Below are positions 1 to 7,102 of a stretch of DNA of 64,000 bases, piece by piece. How positions within the stretch are numbered: position 1 is the first letter of the stretch; each line of letters begins with the position of its first letter. Position numbers and translations under genes: made by a program. Below the pieces are notes generated by a model. The model saw only the letters and a list, made by a program, of their open reading frames with translations. It was not told where the DNA came from and searched no databases. Source of the stretch: Bradyrhizobium sp. CB2312 (GTDB taxonomy: Bacteria; Pseudomonadota; Alphaproteobacteria; Rhizobiales; Xanthobacteraceae). The stretch spans positions 3,927,501-3,991,500 of the forward strand of contig NZ_CP121668.1 in NCBI RefSeq assembly GCF_029714425.1, given 5' to 3'.

Positions 1-6
1 AACTAT

Positions 7-76
7 GGTGCGCAATTGCGCACCTGAGAATCTCGAGGTTCCGGGTTCGGCTCTGCGAGCCGCCCCGGAACGACGG
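7..76. repeat. Palindromic intergenic repeat, truncated
   Basis: A perfect 18-bp palindrome (7-24, GGTGCGCAATTGCGCACC) is followed by a CCGGGTTC...CCCCGGAACGAC tail ending near 76. The tail resembles the other GTCATTCCGGGG-type palindromic units in this window, such as 59736-59815. The unit looks cut by the window edge or degenerate. No gene is visible in 1-137. Confidence 0.6.
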
Positions 77-137
77 TACTTATATCCCGACCGCTCGGAT
101 CGACTTTGGCGCCGCTGCCCCCAATTCGGCAGCGATT

Positions 138-848
138 TCAGTGTTCAGGACCTGTTCCAGCCGGGTCAGGACCCCGGGCGATGGGGGCCGCGTCGGTCAC
201 TCGATGATCCCAGCGGATCACGACATGGATGGTCTGGTCGCCCTCGACCGCCCCATAGCTGAGGATGAAGGGGCCCGGCGTGACCGGGTGGAGCTCGCCG
301 CCGCCATAGGCGGCCACCGAGCTCACCGCGAAGCTGCCGAACCAGTTGCCGCGCTGCCGGCCGAAATTGAGGCCGACCGCCCAGCACAGCCGCCGCAGGG
401 GCAGCGGTAGACGGGTGGCGCGCGTGACCTTGCGGAACATCGGAACGTCGTCGACCGGGGCGGTTTTGGCGCGCCGGATCTCGGCATCAACCGCCACCAG
501 CGTCATGGCCTCGGGGGCCGCGATCCGCTGCGGCATCACGCATTCCTCGCCGTCCTCGACCCGGGCGATCGCCACCGACGCCACGCTATCGGGCAGCTCG
601 TAGAGCGTCGGCCGGGGCCATTTGGCGTAGACCGTGCGCAGGACCGGCTCGTTCCTGGCGACCAGGGCGAAGGCCTTCACGAACATCGCGGCCCAGCCGG
701 CGGGCGCCATCGCCCCCGCGCGGGCCTCCAGCAGCGGACGGATATTAAGCGAACGGGAGAGCGAGACGAACGGCACGTCCATCGAGGCGTGCATGAGGTC
801 GCAAATCAGGCGGCGCGGCAACGAAATGGTCTTGGGCGTCCCGCGCAT
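138..848 (-). CDS. Stand-alone 2-oxoacid dehydrogenase E2-like acyltransferase domain protein
   Basis: The 236-residue product resembles the catalytic domain of dihydrolipoamide acyltransferases and chloramphenicol acetyltransferase. Its C-terminal WDHRVTDA motif places H215 and D219 in the HxxxD active-site spacing. The usual Gly after the Asp is replaced by Ala. No lipoyl or peripheral-subunit-binding domain precedes it, so it cannot be an ordinary E2 core subunit. The acyl donor and acceptor cannot be predicted. The ATG at 848 is the natural start, and the first residues (RGTPKTISLPRRLICDLMHAS) read as a plausible N-terminus. It stands alone, with the split cupin gene upstream on the same strand. 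The family call is fairly secure; the role is unknown. Confidence 0.65.
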   Translation of the reverse strand: MRGTPKTISLPRRLICDLMHASMDVPFVSLSRSLNIRPLLEARAGAMAPAGWAAMFVKAFALVARNEPVLRTVYAKWPRPTLYELPDSVASVAIARVEDGEECVMPQRIAAPEAMTLVAVDAEIRRAKTAPVDDVPMFRKVTRATRLPLPLRRLCWAVGLNFGRQRGNWFGSFAVSSVAAYGGGELHPVTPGPFILSYGAVEGDQTIHVVIRWDHRVTDAAPIARGPDPAGTGPEH

Positions 849-953
849 CGGCTCTTTCGGTTCCCCTGGATTAAAAAATGTGCAGCGAGCGGGGGTCCGC
901 TCGCGGCTGCTGTAGCACGACCCAGCCCGCTTGGGGGCGGTCGGTTCGCCGCA

Positions 954-1148
954 TCAGGGCGCCGGCGAGGCCAGTGGCTTGGTCTTGTCGACGACGTAAA
1001 CTCCAAGCACTTTCATGGCCTTATCGCCATGAGTCTTGGCGTCGTGCACGGCCCCTGCCGGGATCTGGTAGGAATCACCAGCTTTCAGGGTTTTCTCCGG
1101 CTGACCGTCGATGAGGAGACTTAGCTCGCCTTCGAGCACGTAACCGGT
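954..1148 (-). pseudogene. C-terminal part of exported cupin, interrupted by the IS
   Basis: This 64-codon remnant begins TGYVLEGELSLLIDGQ and continues through KAGDSYQIPAGAVHDAK, the second half of a single-domain cupin barrel. It has no start of its own apart from a spurious TTG inside the IS end. Joined to the remnant at 2553-2747 it gives one in-frame reading (...HTHPGIEMK + TGYVLEGE...). The intact protein would be a 129-residue secreted cupin ending LASPAP. The metal-binding residues are split between the halves, with HTHPG-E in the other half and the later His (AVHDAK) here. The gene is inactivated in this genome copy. Confidence 0.9.
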
Positions 1149-1154
1149 CTTCTC

Positions 1155-1442
1155 TAACCGGGGTTGAGACGTCAAGCATCAAATCTCATCCAATTATCGC
1201 ATTGCCGTTCTGCCTTCTGATCCTACCGTGGTGTCAAGCGATCCGGCGATCGCGCTTCTCTTCGAGGTCGGAATCCCCGCCTCATGATGATGTTCGTGAA
1301 GAAGTGGCGGGACCATCTCGGGGACGCAGTCGCGGGGTAATTTGCTCACGCTGCAGACCGGTTATCACCCTCGCCATTCCTCGTCCTGCCGGACTCCTTG
1401 ACAGCCTCGCGGCCGTGTTCTGTTGATCAGTGCAATCGGGTG
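1155..1442 (-). ncRNA. Candidate bridge RNA/seekRNA region of the IS
   Basis: This is the noncoding stretch between the transposase stop and the IS end, transcribed in the transposase direction. The + strand at 1355-1364 (AGACCGGTTA) is the exact reverse complement of the target flank at 1141-1150, so the RNA would pair with the cupin coding strand. The 7-mer CATCTCG at 1314-1320 equals the other flank at 2556-2562 in the same sense, so the RNA would pair with the opposite strand. Between them 1326-1332 can pair with 1349-1354 (one bulge) as a short stem. Guide segments on both sides of a stem are the pattern described for IS110-family guide RNAs. One caution is that TAACCGG is also the IS terminal repeat. 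Confidence 0.5.
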
Positions 1443-2480
1443 TCAGGCTGCCGCTGCGGCCTCTGATTTCTCCCACCGGAAGTCGCTGCCGTCGCACCAC
1501 ATACGGTGCAGGATGACTGATATCTTGCGAGCCACCGCGACCAGCGCATTTTTCATGGAACTTCGCTTGGCGATGCGGATGCCCCATGCCTTTAGCGAAC
1601 ACCACCGTCTTGTGTTGACCATCAATGAATGAGCGGCTTCGAAGAGGTGTTCTCGAGCAAAGGCATCGCCGCATCGGGTGATACGCCCGTTGTAGTCGAC
1701 CTCTCCGGACGCGTATTTGCCTGGGGTCAGTCCAAGATGGACGCCAACGTGCCGGGATTTACGGAAGCGGCCTGGGTCATCGATGGTCGTCTTGAATGCC
1801 AATGCTGTCAGGGGGCCAACGCCAGGAACCGTCATGAACCGGCGGCAAGTAGCATCGCTGCGAACCAGGCGCCCAATCAGGCGCGTCAACACGCGTGCTT
1901 GTTCGCCGAGTATGCGCCGAGCTTCCAGCAATGGAACCACGAGGGCCTGTAAATCTCCGTCATCCAAGATAAGCTCGCGTACACGCTCTTCAAAGCGGCT
2001 TTGGCCGATAAGACCCACTTTGAATCCGAAGGTTCGAAGTGCCGCCCGAATATGATTGTTGAGGTCGCGTTGCTTGTCGAGCAGGCACCGGCGACTGCCC
2101 ATCAGAGCTCGGAGCTTTTGGCTGCCTTCAGATTTGATGTGAACCGCCTTAAACCACCCTGTTCGCATCATTTGCGCAAGCGCACGAGCATCGTTGCGGT
2201 CCGTCTTGACAGTTTGAGCTTGCATCACGCTCTTTGCGTGCCGGGTCTCAACACAAATGACGGGTAATCCGCCTTCCGAAAGCCCCTTGTGCAGCCAGGA
2301 GGAACATTGGCCGGCTTCTAGCCCAATGCGCTGCAAAGCGAAGCGGGTGTTTCTTAGCCAAGAAATTAGCGCCTCGGGTTCGGTATCCGTCACTCCTTCC
2401 CGGACGATATTTCCATCTCGATCAACGATGCAGATCGCGGTGCGCTTCAAAGACACGTCGAGTCCAGCGAAGTAATTCAT
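1443..2480 (-). CDS. IS110-family transposase (DEDD recombinase)
   Basis: The 345-residue protein has the N-terminal RuvC-like DEDD domain: D8 in GLDVS, E55 in GLEAG, and D94/D97 in KTDRNDARA. The C-terminal transposase domain has a VPGVGPLTA hairpin-binding motif (about 218-226) and P253...S258-G259, whose serine fits the catalytic-serine position of this family. The length is normal and there is no frameshift, so the enzyme looks intact. IS110 proteins move by an RNA-guided recombination in which a bridge RNA or seekRNA specifies target and donor. The matching noncoding region lies downstream at 1155-1442. The ATG at 2480 is preceded by a purine-rich stretch (GGAGATCCTG). Confidence 0.93.
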   Translation of the reverse strand: MNYFAGLDVSLKRTAICIVDRDGNIVREGVTDTEPEALISWLRNTRFALQRIGLEAGQCSSWLHKGLSEGGLPVICVETRHAKSVMQAQTVKTDRNDARALAQMMRTGWFKAVHIKSEGSQKLRALMGSRRCLLDKQRDLNNHIRAALRTFGFKVGLIGQSRFEERVRELILDDGDLQALVVPLLEARRILGEQARVLTRLIGRLVRSDATCRRFMTVPGVGPLTALAFKTTIDDPGRFRKSRHVGVHLGLTPGKYASGEVDYNGRITRCGDAFAREHLFEAAHSLMVNTRRWCSLKAWGIRIAKRSSMKNALVAVARKISVILHRMWCDGSDFRWEKSEAAAAA

Positions 2481-2552
2481 CAGGATCTCCAGCTCATCTT
2501 GTTGGGCGAATCGATCGGCGTATTATGCGCCCGAGTGGTCGGTGCCCGGTTA

Positions 2553-2747
2553 CTTCATCTCGATTCCCGGATGAGTGTGGCGTCCGGCCGAGCCGCCCGC
2601 CGGAACTTCCGCGATGGCCGTGATGGTGTTGTAGCCGTCTGGGAATTCGACCTTCTGGAGTGGGGTGCGCTTGATGCCGGGCTGCTGGGCGAAGGCCGCA
2701 AAGGCAAGGCCTGCGAAGGACAGAGCGAGCAAAGTCTTCTTGAGCAT
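2553..2747 (-). pseudogene. N-terminal part of exported cupin, interrupted by the IS
   Basis: The reading begins MLKKTLLALSFAGLAFAAFAQ, a clear Sec signal peptide. It continues through the first cupin motif (GRHTHPGIEMK) and then meets a TAA supplied by the IS end at 2550-2552. The remaining half of the barrel lies at 954-1148. Most of the metal-binding motif 1 (HTHPG...E) is here, so this fragment alone cannot fold as a barrel. The start is supported by the signal peptide and a GGAGGaaaaacaacc ribosome-binding site. Confidence 0.9.
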
Positions 2748-2819
2748 GGTTGTTTTTCCTCCCTGGAATGCGCCGACCCTAGCAGCGCGACGGTTCCCGA
2801 CAAGGTGGTAATCGGCTGC

Positions 2820-3593
2820 TCAGCGCCTGATCCCGTCGAACGCCGCCATGATGCCGCGCTGGAACAGGGACCAATCGAAGCCGAGTGCGATCGCGCGGTA
2901 GCCGCGGTCGATCAGCTCGTTGGCCTGGTCGGCACTGCGCGCCACGCCGCCGATCGGCACGCCGCTTCTGAGGATGCCGGCCTTCTCGCGAGCGACCAGC
3001 GCCCGCAATTCCGGATCGTCCATCTGCCCGCGCTTGTTGATGGAGGTGGCGAGATCGCCGGGTCCGATCACCGCGACGTCGATGCCTGATGTCGCCATGA
3101 TCTCGTCGATGCGGTTGACGGCATCGACATGCTCGATGGTGATCATGCAGATCATCTCGTCGTCGGCAGAGGCCATGTAGTCAGGCATCGACTGGCCCCA
3201 GCGGAATGGCGCGTGGAACGGACCCCAGAGCCGATCGCCGCGGGGCGGATAGCGCACGCTGCGCACCGCCTTCTCGGCCTCGTCGCGATTGGTGATCATC
3301 GGGAAATTGATGCCGAAGGCGCCGATGTCCATCGGTGCCTTCGCAAGCCACGGCTCGTTGGCCGCGATCCGCACTAGGGGCGTGCACGGCGTGCCTGTCG
3401 TCGCCGCGATCATCGCATGCGCTTCGGTGAGGCCGATCGGGCCGTGCTCGAGATCGACGATGATCCAGTCGAGCGAGCGCGCCATGATCTGCACCAGTTG
3501 CACACTGGGGATGGTCGCGATCGCGCCGAAGGCGGGACGGCCCTCGCTCCACAATTGGCGGAGGCGATTGAGCGGCTTTGATGGGGCTGACAT
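2820..3593 (-). CDS. HpcH/HpaI-family aldolase
   Basis: The 257-residue protein matches class II HpcH/HpaI aldolases, which cleave 4-hydroxy-2-oxo acids such as 4-hydroxy-2-oxoheptanedioate to pyruvate and an aldehyde. Visible family landmarks are DLEHG at 47-51 with H50 as the catalytic-base position, R75 in LVRIAAN, metal ligand E154 in ITIEH, and D180 in GPGDLATS. The length is typical and the TIM barrel is complete. It is a single gene between the split cupin and murI, with no other homoprotocatechuate genes nearby, so the physiological substrate cannot be named. The cytoplasmic location is inferred from the absence of a signal peptide. Confidence 0.88.
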   Translation of the reverse strand: MSAPSKPLNRLRQLWSEGRPAFGAIATIPSVQLVQIMARSLDWIIVDLEHGPIGLTEAHAMIAATTGTPCTPLVRIAANEPWLAKAPMDIGAFGINFPMITNRDEAEKAVRSVRYPPRGDRLWGPFHAPFRWGQSMPDYMASADDEMICMITIEHVDAVNRIDEIMATSGIDVAVIGPGDLATSINKRGQMDDPELRALVAREKAGILRSGVPIGGVARSADQANELIDRGYRAIALGFDWSLFQRGIMAAFDGIRR

Positions 3594-3653
3594 GGCCAGA
3601 AACCTGCGAGGGAGCGACGGTGCAACCTAGCAGCGTGCCAGCGCAGCGAAAAG

Positions 3654-4451
3654 TCAGGCCGGCACGCGACCGCCGAAGAACGGCCTCAGCGCAGGGCCGA
3701 GACTATGGGCACGCTTGGACGTGAAAACGATTTCGGCCCCCGATTCGACGAGATCCGAAACGCGCGGGCCCAGCAGATCCGAGACGCGGCGGGCGATTGC
3801 CGGAGCCGGATCGATCCAATTCACCGGCCAAGGTGCGAGTTTGATTAACCGGTCGAGCAGCAGCGGATAATGCGTGCAGGCGAGCACGATCGTGTCGGTG
3901 CGCCCCGTCACATCCTCGGGTTTTCCCACGAAGCAGGGCTTCAACTCCGCGAAAATGTCGCCGTCGCCGACCGTGTTGCCGCTGAGCGCAGCCTCCGCGA
4001 GCGAGGCAAGCTCGGGTGAACCGACCAGGGTCACCTCGCAGCCCTGGCCGTGGTCGCGGATCAGCGCCTGCGTGTATTCGCGTTTGACGGTGGCTTTGGT
4101 GCCGAGCACGGAGACGCGTCGGGTTTTCGACTGCGCGCAGGCCGGCTTGATCGCCGGCACCGTACCGACAAAGGGCACGCGATAGGCGGCACGCAAGTGG
4201 CCCATGACCGAAACGGACATGGTGTTGCAGGCGATGACGGCGAGGTCAGGATCATGGGTGCCGATCAGCTCCCCCATCAGCGGCACGACGCGGGCGATGA
4301 TCTCGTCCTCGCTGTGGTGGCCGTAGGGAAAGAAGGCGTCGTCGGCGACGTAGACGTAATGCGCATCCGGGCGCGCGGCCACGACCTCACGGAGCACCGT
4401 GAGCCCGCCAAGGCCGGAATCGAACACCAGGATCGTCGGAGAATTGGTCAC
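3654..4451 (-). CDS. murI: Glutamate racemase
   Basis: The 265-residue enzyme interconverts L- and D-glutamate for peptidoglycan synthesis in the cytoplasm. The N-terminal DSGLGG signature is at 11-16. The two catalytic cysteines sit in ACNT (C75) and ACTHYP (C192), as required for the cofactor-independent two-base mechanism. The length matches the family. It is a single-copy style gene transcribed divergently from the cytochrome b561 gene, with about 170 bp between the starts. The start at 4451 (MTNSPTILVFDSGLGG) puts the signature at the usual distance from the N-terminus. Confidence 0.95.
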   Translation of the reverse strand: MTNSPTILVFDSGLGGLTVLREVVAARPDAHYVYVADDAFFPYGHHSEDEIIARVVPLMGELIGTHDPDLAVIACNTMSVSVMGHLRAAYRVPFVGTVPAIKPACAQSKTRRVSVLGTKATVKREYTQALIRDHGQGCEVTLVGSPELASLAEAALSGNTVGDGDIFAELKPCFVGKPEDVTGRTDTIVLACTHYPLLLDRLIKLAPWPVNWIDPAPAIARRVSDLLGPRVSDLVESGAEIVFTSKRAHSLGPALRPFFGGRVPA

Positions 4452-4625
4452 AGCTTTACCCTAACCCGCCATGGTTACCATTCGGTTTTTGGGGCGGTTT
4501 TGCGGCGGGCTGGCCCCGCCGGCAATTTGGAACGATTCAATTTCGCGTTGCCGCATTGCCCCGCTATCAGGCAGCGGTATTGCACTGCGGATCGGGGACA
4601 TATCCGCAAAATCCCGGGGGCTGAC

Positions 4626-5252
4626 ATGATCAGAAACACAAAGGCCGGCTGGGGCAGCGTTTCCCGGTGGCTGCACTGGATTCTGGCGCTCGCCATCATC
4701 GGCATGATCGGCTTCGGCTGGTGGATGAACCACATCCCGGCGCGTCCGGACCGCTTCTTCTACCGCTCGATCCACGCCGACATGGGCTATGTGATCCTGC
4801 TGCTCACGCTGCTGCGCCTGGTCTGGCGCGTCATCAACCCGACGCCGGCACTGCCGGCCGACAGCCAACCCTGGCAGAAGCTCGCCGCCCGCATCAGCCA
4901 CGGCGCGCTCTACCTCGCCGTGATCATCGTCATCATGCTCGGCTGGGCGCATTCCGGCGCACACACGCCGGACTATTCGGGCTTCTTCGGCCTGTTTCAC
5001 GTGCCGCAATTCACCTCGCCCGATCGCGCGGCGGCGAACGCCTATGAGGACCGCCACATCCTCTTTGCCTATGTGCTGCTCGCGCTGGTCGCGGTTCACG
5101 TGATCGCCGCCCTTTGGCACCACTTCATCCGCCGCGACCGCGTGGTGGCGCGGATGGTGGCGGACGAGGCGAGGAGGAGACGGTCTCGGTGTAGTGGCAA
5201 TGCGTCCCCATCCGACGCTGTCATGCCCCGGCTTGACCGGGGCATCCAGTAG
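4626..5252 (+). CDS. Cytochrome b561-family membrane protein with repeat-derived tail
   Basis: The 208-residue integral membrane protein has four hydrophobic helices and conserved haem-ligand histidines consistent with H17 (WLHW), H50, H144 and H158. Members move electrons between quinones and periplasmic acceptors or scavenge superoxide (CybB-like). I chose the ATG at 4626 (MIRNTKAGWGSVSRWLHW), which starts just before the first helix; longer readings upstream run through the murI promoter. The last ten or so residues (...VMPRLDRGIQ) are encoded by the palindromic repeat at 5220-5330, which also supplies the stop codon. The ancestral protein was probably shorter. Confidence 0.88.
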   Translation: MIRNTKAGWGSVSRWLHWILALAIIGMIGFGWWMNHIPARPDRFFYRSIHADMGYVILLLTLLRLVWRVINPTPALPADSQPWQKLAARISHGALYLAVIIVIMLGWAHSGAHTPDYSGFFGLFHVPQFTSPDRAAANAYEDRHILFAYVLLALVAVHVIAALWHHFIRRDRVVARMVADEARRRRSRCSGNASPSDAVMPRLDRGIQ

Positions 5253-5330
5253 GCCGCGGCTTCTCCGTATCCTCGCGCTGCTCTGGAATACTGGATCGCC
5301 TGCCTTCGCGGGCGATGACAGTGAGGTTGT
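5220..5330. repeat. GTCATGCCCCG-type palindromic repeat
   Basis: The unit starts GTCATGCCCCGGCTTGACCG and ends GCGGGCGATGAC in inverted orientation. It encloses inverted copies of CATCCAGTA and TACTGGATCG. It is closely similar to the copy at 29365-29467. It overlaps the 3' end of the cytochrome b561 gene and could fold into a long hairpin in its mRNA. Confidence 0.85.
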
Positions 5331-5393
5331 GCTGCGCTCCCAATGACGTAGTAAGATGTCACGACTGATCCGACAGTCTCAGGAAGGCCCCCC

Positions 5394-6035
5394 ATGCTCA
5401 CCGTCCATCATCTCGGCAAGTCGCAGTCCGAGCGCATCGTCTGGCTTTGCGAGGAGCTCGAACTTCCTTACGAGCTGAAGCGCTACACGCGCGATCCCGT
5501 CACCATGCTCGCGCCGCCTGATTACAAGGCGCTGCATCCGATCGGGGCGGCGCCCGTCATCACCGACGGTGATCTCGTACTCGCCGAATCCGGCGCCGTC
5601 GTCGATTACATCATGGCAAAGCACGGCAACGGCCATCTCGCGCTTCGTCCTGATGATGCTGACTTCGCGCAGTTCCTGTACTGGTTTCACTTCGCCAACG
5701 GCACGCTGCAAGCCGGCATGGGCCGGCTGATGATGCTGAACCGGCTCAAGCTTGCCGAGGACAATCCGATGCTGGCCGCGACCAGGGCGCGCGTCGATCG
5801 CGCCTTCGATCTCGTCGATGCGCGCGTGCGTGATGCCGAATATCTGGCGGGCAACACCTTCACCACCGCAGACATCATGATCGGCTTCTCGCTCACCACG
5901 ATGCGCTACTTCCAGCCTTATGATCTGCAGCGCTGCCCGAGCGTGGTCAAATATCTCGGCCGGGTCAGTGCGCGGCCGGCCTACCGGCGCGCGATGGAGA
6001 AGGGCGATCCGGGCATGGCGCTGCTCTTGAGCTGA
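5394..6035 (+). CDS. Glutathione S-transferase
   Basis: The 213-residue cytosolic protein has an N-terminal thioredoxin-like domain (about 1-80) and an all-helical C-terminal domain (about 90-205). The N-terminal GKSQSERIVWLCEELEL segment carries the serine-type active-site region. IGAAPVITDGDLVLAESGAV provides the cis-Pro and the glutathione-binding Glu-Ser pair. It resembles the GstB-like bacterial group, which conjugates electrophiles. A good ribosome-binding site (aGGAAGG) lies just before the ATG at 5394. It is monocistronic and converges on the cNMP-binding gene. The substrate is not predictable. Confidence 0.92.
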   Translation: MLTVHHLGKSQSERIVWLCEELELPYELKRYTRDPVTMLAPPDYKALHPIGAAPVITDGDLVLAESGAVVDYIMAKHGNGHLALRPDDADFAQFLYWFHFANGTLQAGMGRLMMLNRLKLAEDNPMLAATRARVDRAFDLVDARVRDAEYLAGNTFTTADIMIGFSLTTMRYFQPYDLQRCPSVVKYLGRVSARPAYRRAMEKGDPGMALLLS

Positions 6036-6042
6036 GCGGCGG

Positions 6043-6849
6043 TCACGCGATCCTGTTGGTCGTGGCCGCCTGCGCGGTTGCCAGCTGCTTCTGCAGGCGA
6101 TCGATGTTCTGCAACAGGCGCTGGCTGGTCAGCACCAGGAAATAGTAGCCGAACTGCGGGTCCTGGAAATAGATCTCGAGCAGGCGGTCGTAGGTGATGG
6201 TCAGCACCTGGCCGTCCTCGATGCATTCGATCGTTCCCGTGCGCCGGTTATCCGGCGTGAGGAAGCCGAGCTCGCCCATGAGAGCTCCGGGCCCGATCTC
6301 GACATTGATCTCCTTGACGAGGAACTTGCCGGTCACGGTGAGGAGCATCTCCTTGGCGGGATCGCCCAGCTTGAACAGCGTGTCGCCGCGGCGATATTTG
6401 CGCTCGGTCATGAACGGCTTCAGCCACTCGATCGACATGTCGCCTTCGGCTGCATGACGCGCCTTCTTGACCAGCTTGAGCATCTGCCGCAGGCGCAGCG
6501 CGTTGATCGGAAGCAAGAGCAGATACAGCAGGAACGTCGAGACGTTGGCCGAGAGCGCGCCGAAAATGGCAAAGAACGCGCAGCCGATCATGTTGGCGAC
6601 GCGCAAGGGCACCATCGTCCGCATCAAGAGGGTGGCGACGAAGAAGCCGGCGCCGACCGCGGCAAACAGATTGGCGAGCGTGATGTTGTGGACGAAGATC
6701 TCCAGCAGCCGGTTGAAGATCGCGTCGTAGGTGACGTTGTTGGGATCGAGGCCCATCTGGACCAGGATCTTCGCGATCCTGAGGTTGTCCGTCGCCGCAT
6801 CGAGGATGCGGTCGAGGATCGACGAAATGTCTGCGCTGCCGGACGGCAT
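6043..6849 (-). CDS. Membrane-anchored cyclic nucleotide-binding domain protein
   Basis: The 268-residue product has a hydrophobic region of two or three helices (about 58-125) followed by a cNMP-binding domain (about 150-250). The phosphate-binding cassette reads GALMGELGFLTPDNRRTGTI. There is no helix-turn-helix, so it is not a CRP/FNR transcription factor. It could sense cAMP or cGMP at the membrane; adenylate cyclase 59824-61134 is a possible source. I chose the ATG at 6849 (MPSGSADISSILDRI) because the 100 codons upstream in the same frame read as low-quality Arg/Pro/Ser-rich sequence. The role is unknown. Confidence 0.8.
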   Translation of the reverse strand: MPSGSADISSILDRILDAATDNLRIAKILVQMGLDPNNVTYDAIFNRLLEIFVHNITLANLFAAVGAGFFVATLLMRTMVPLRVANMIGCAFFAIFGALSANVSTFLLYLLLLPINALRLRQMLKLVKKARHAAEGDMSIEWLKPFMTERKYRRGDTLFKLGDPAKEMLLTVTGKFLVKEINVEIGPGALMGELGFLTPDNRRTGTIECIEDGQVLTITYDRLLEIYFQDPQFGYYFLVLTSQRLLQNIDRLQKQLATAQAATTNRIA

Positions 6850-7102
6850 GGTACTAACCCCGCGTAAGGCCTTCAGTCCCGGTCGGTATTCGCGACAGCT
6901 ATAGCCGAGATCGAATGACGACCGCTTGAAATGAAGCCTTCGGTCGCCCTGCCGCAAGAGGCAAATTTTAGCCTGATCGGGCGTTTCGGCAATTGCCCGT
7001 TGGTTGGGCGTATTTGAAGTGCTCGTGATTCGGGAGCCGGAACGGGCGCCGGCGTGGTCGATCCTGGGTGCCCGACGAGGCGGGCGCGAGGCGATCTTGG
7101 CG

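Larger units (their letters stand above)
1149..2552 (-). mobile_element. IS110/IS1111-type insertion sequence, about 1404 bp
   Basis: The element contains one DEDD transposase gene (1443-2480). It is bounded by an 8-bp inverted repeat: TAACCGGG at 1155-1162 and its complement at 2545-2552. CTTC lies at 1149-1152 and again at 2553-2556, so the exact ends are ambiguous by up to 4 bp. Removing 1404 bp (468 codons) restores the host cupin frame exactly. About 70 bp lie upstream of the transposase and about 290 bp downstream. A long noncoding downstream end plus slightly subterminal inverted repeats fits the IS1111 branch of the IS110 family. Its base composition is visibly less GC-rich than its neighbours. 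Confidence 0.9.

Noticed and set aside
1149..1154. Target-site duplication of the IS
   Set aside because: CTTC at both junctions is only 4 bp and IS110-family elements generally do not duplicate targets; it may be a chance or recombination-core match, so it is described as boundary ambiguity.
954..1175. A complete small cupin gene starting at TTG 1175
   Set aside because: The first nine codons come from the IS end, and half the barrel is missing; it is the 3' remnant of the split cupin.
4050..5252. 400-codon version of the cytochrome b561 gene
   Set aside because: The upstream 192 codons are antisense to murI; the ATG at 4626 precedes the first helix.
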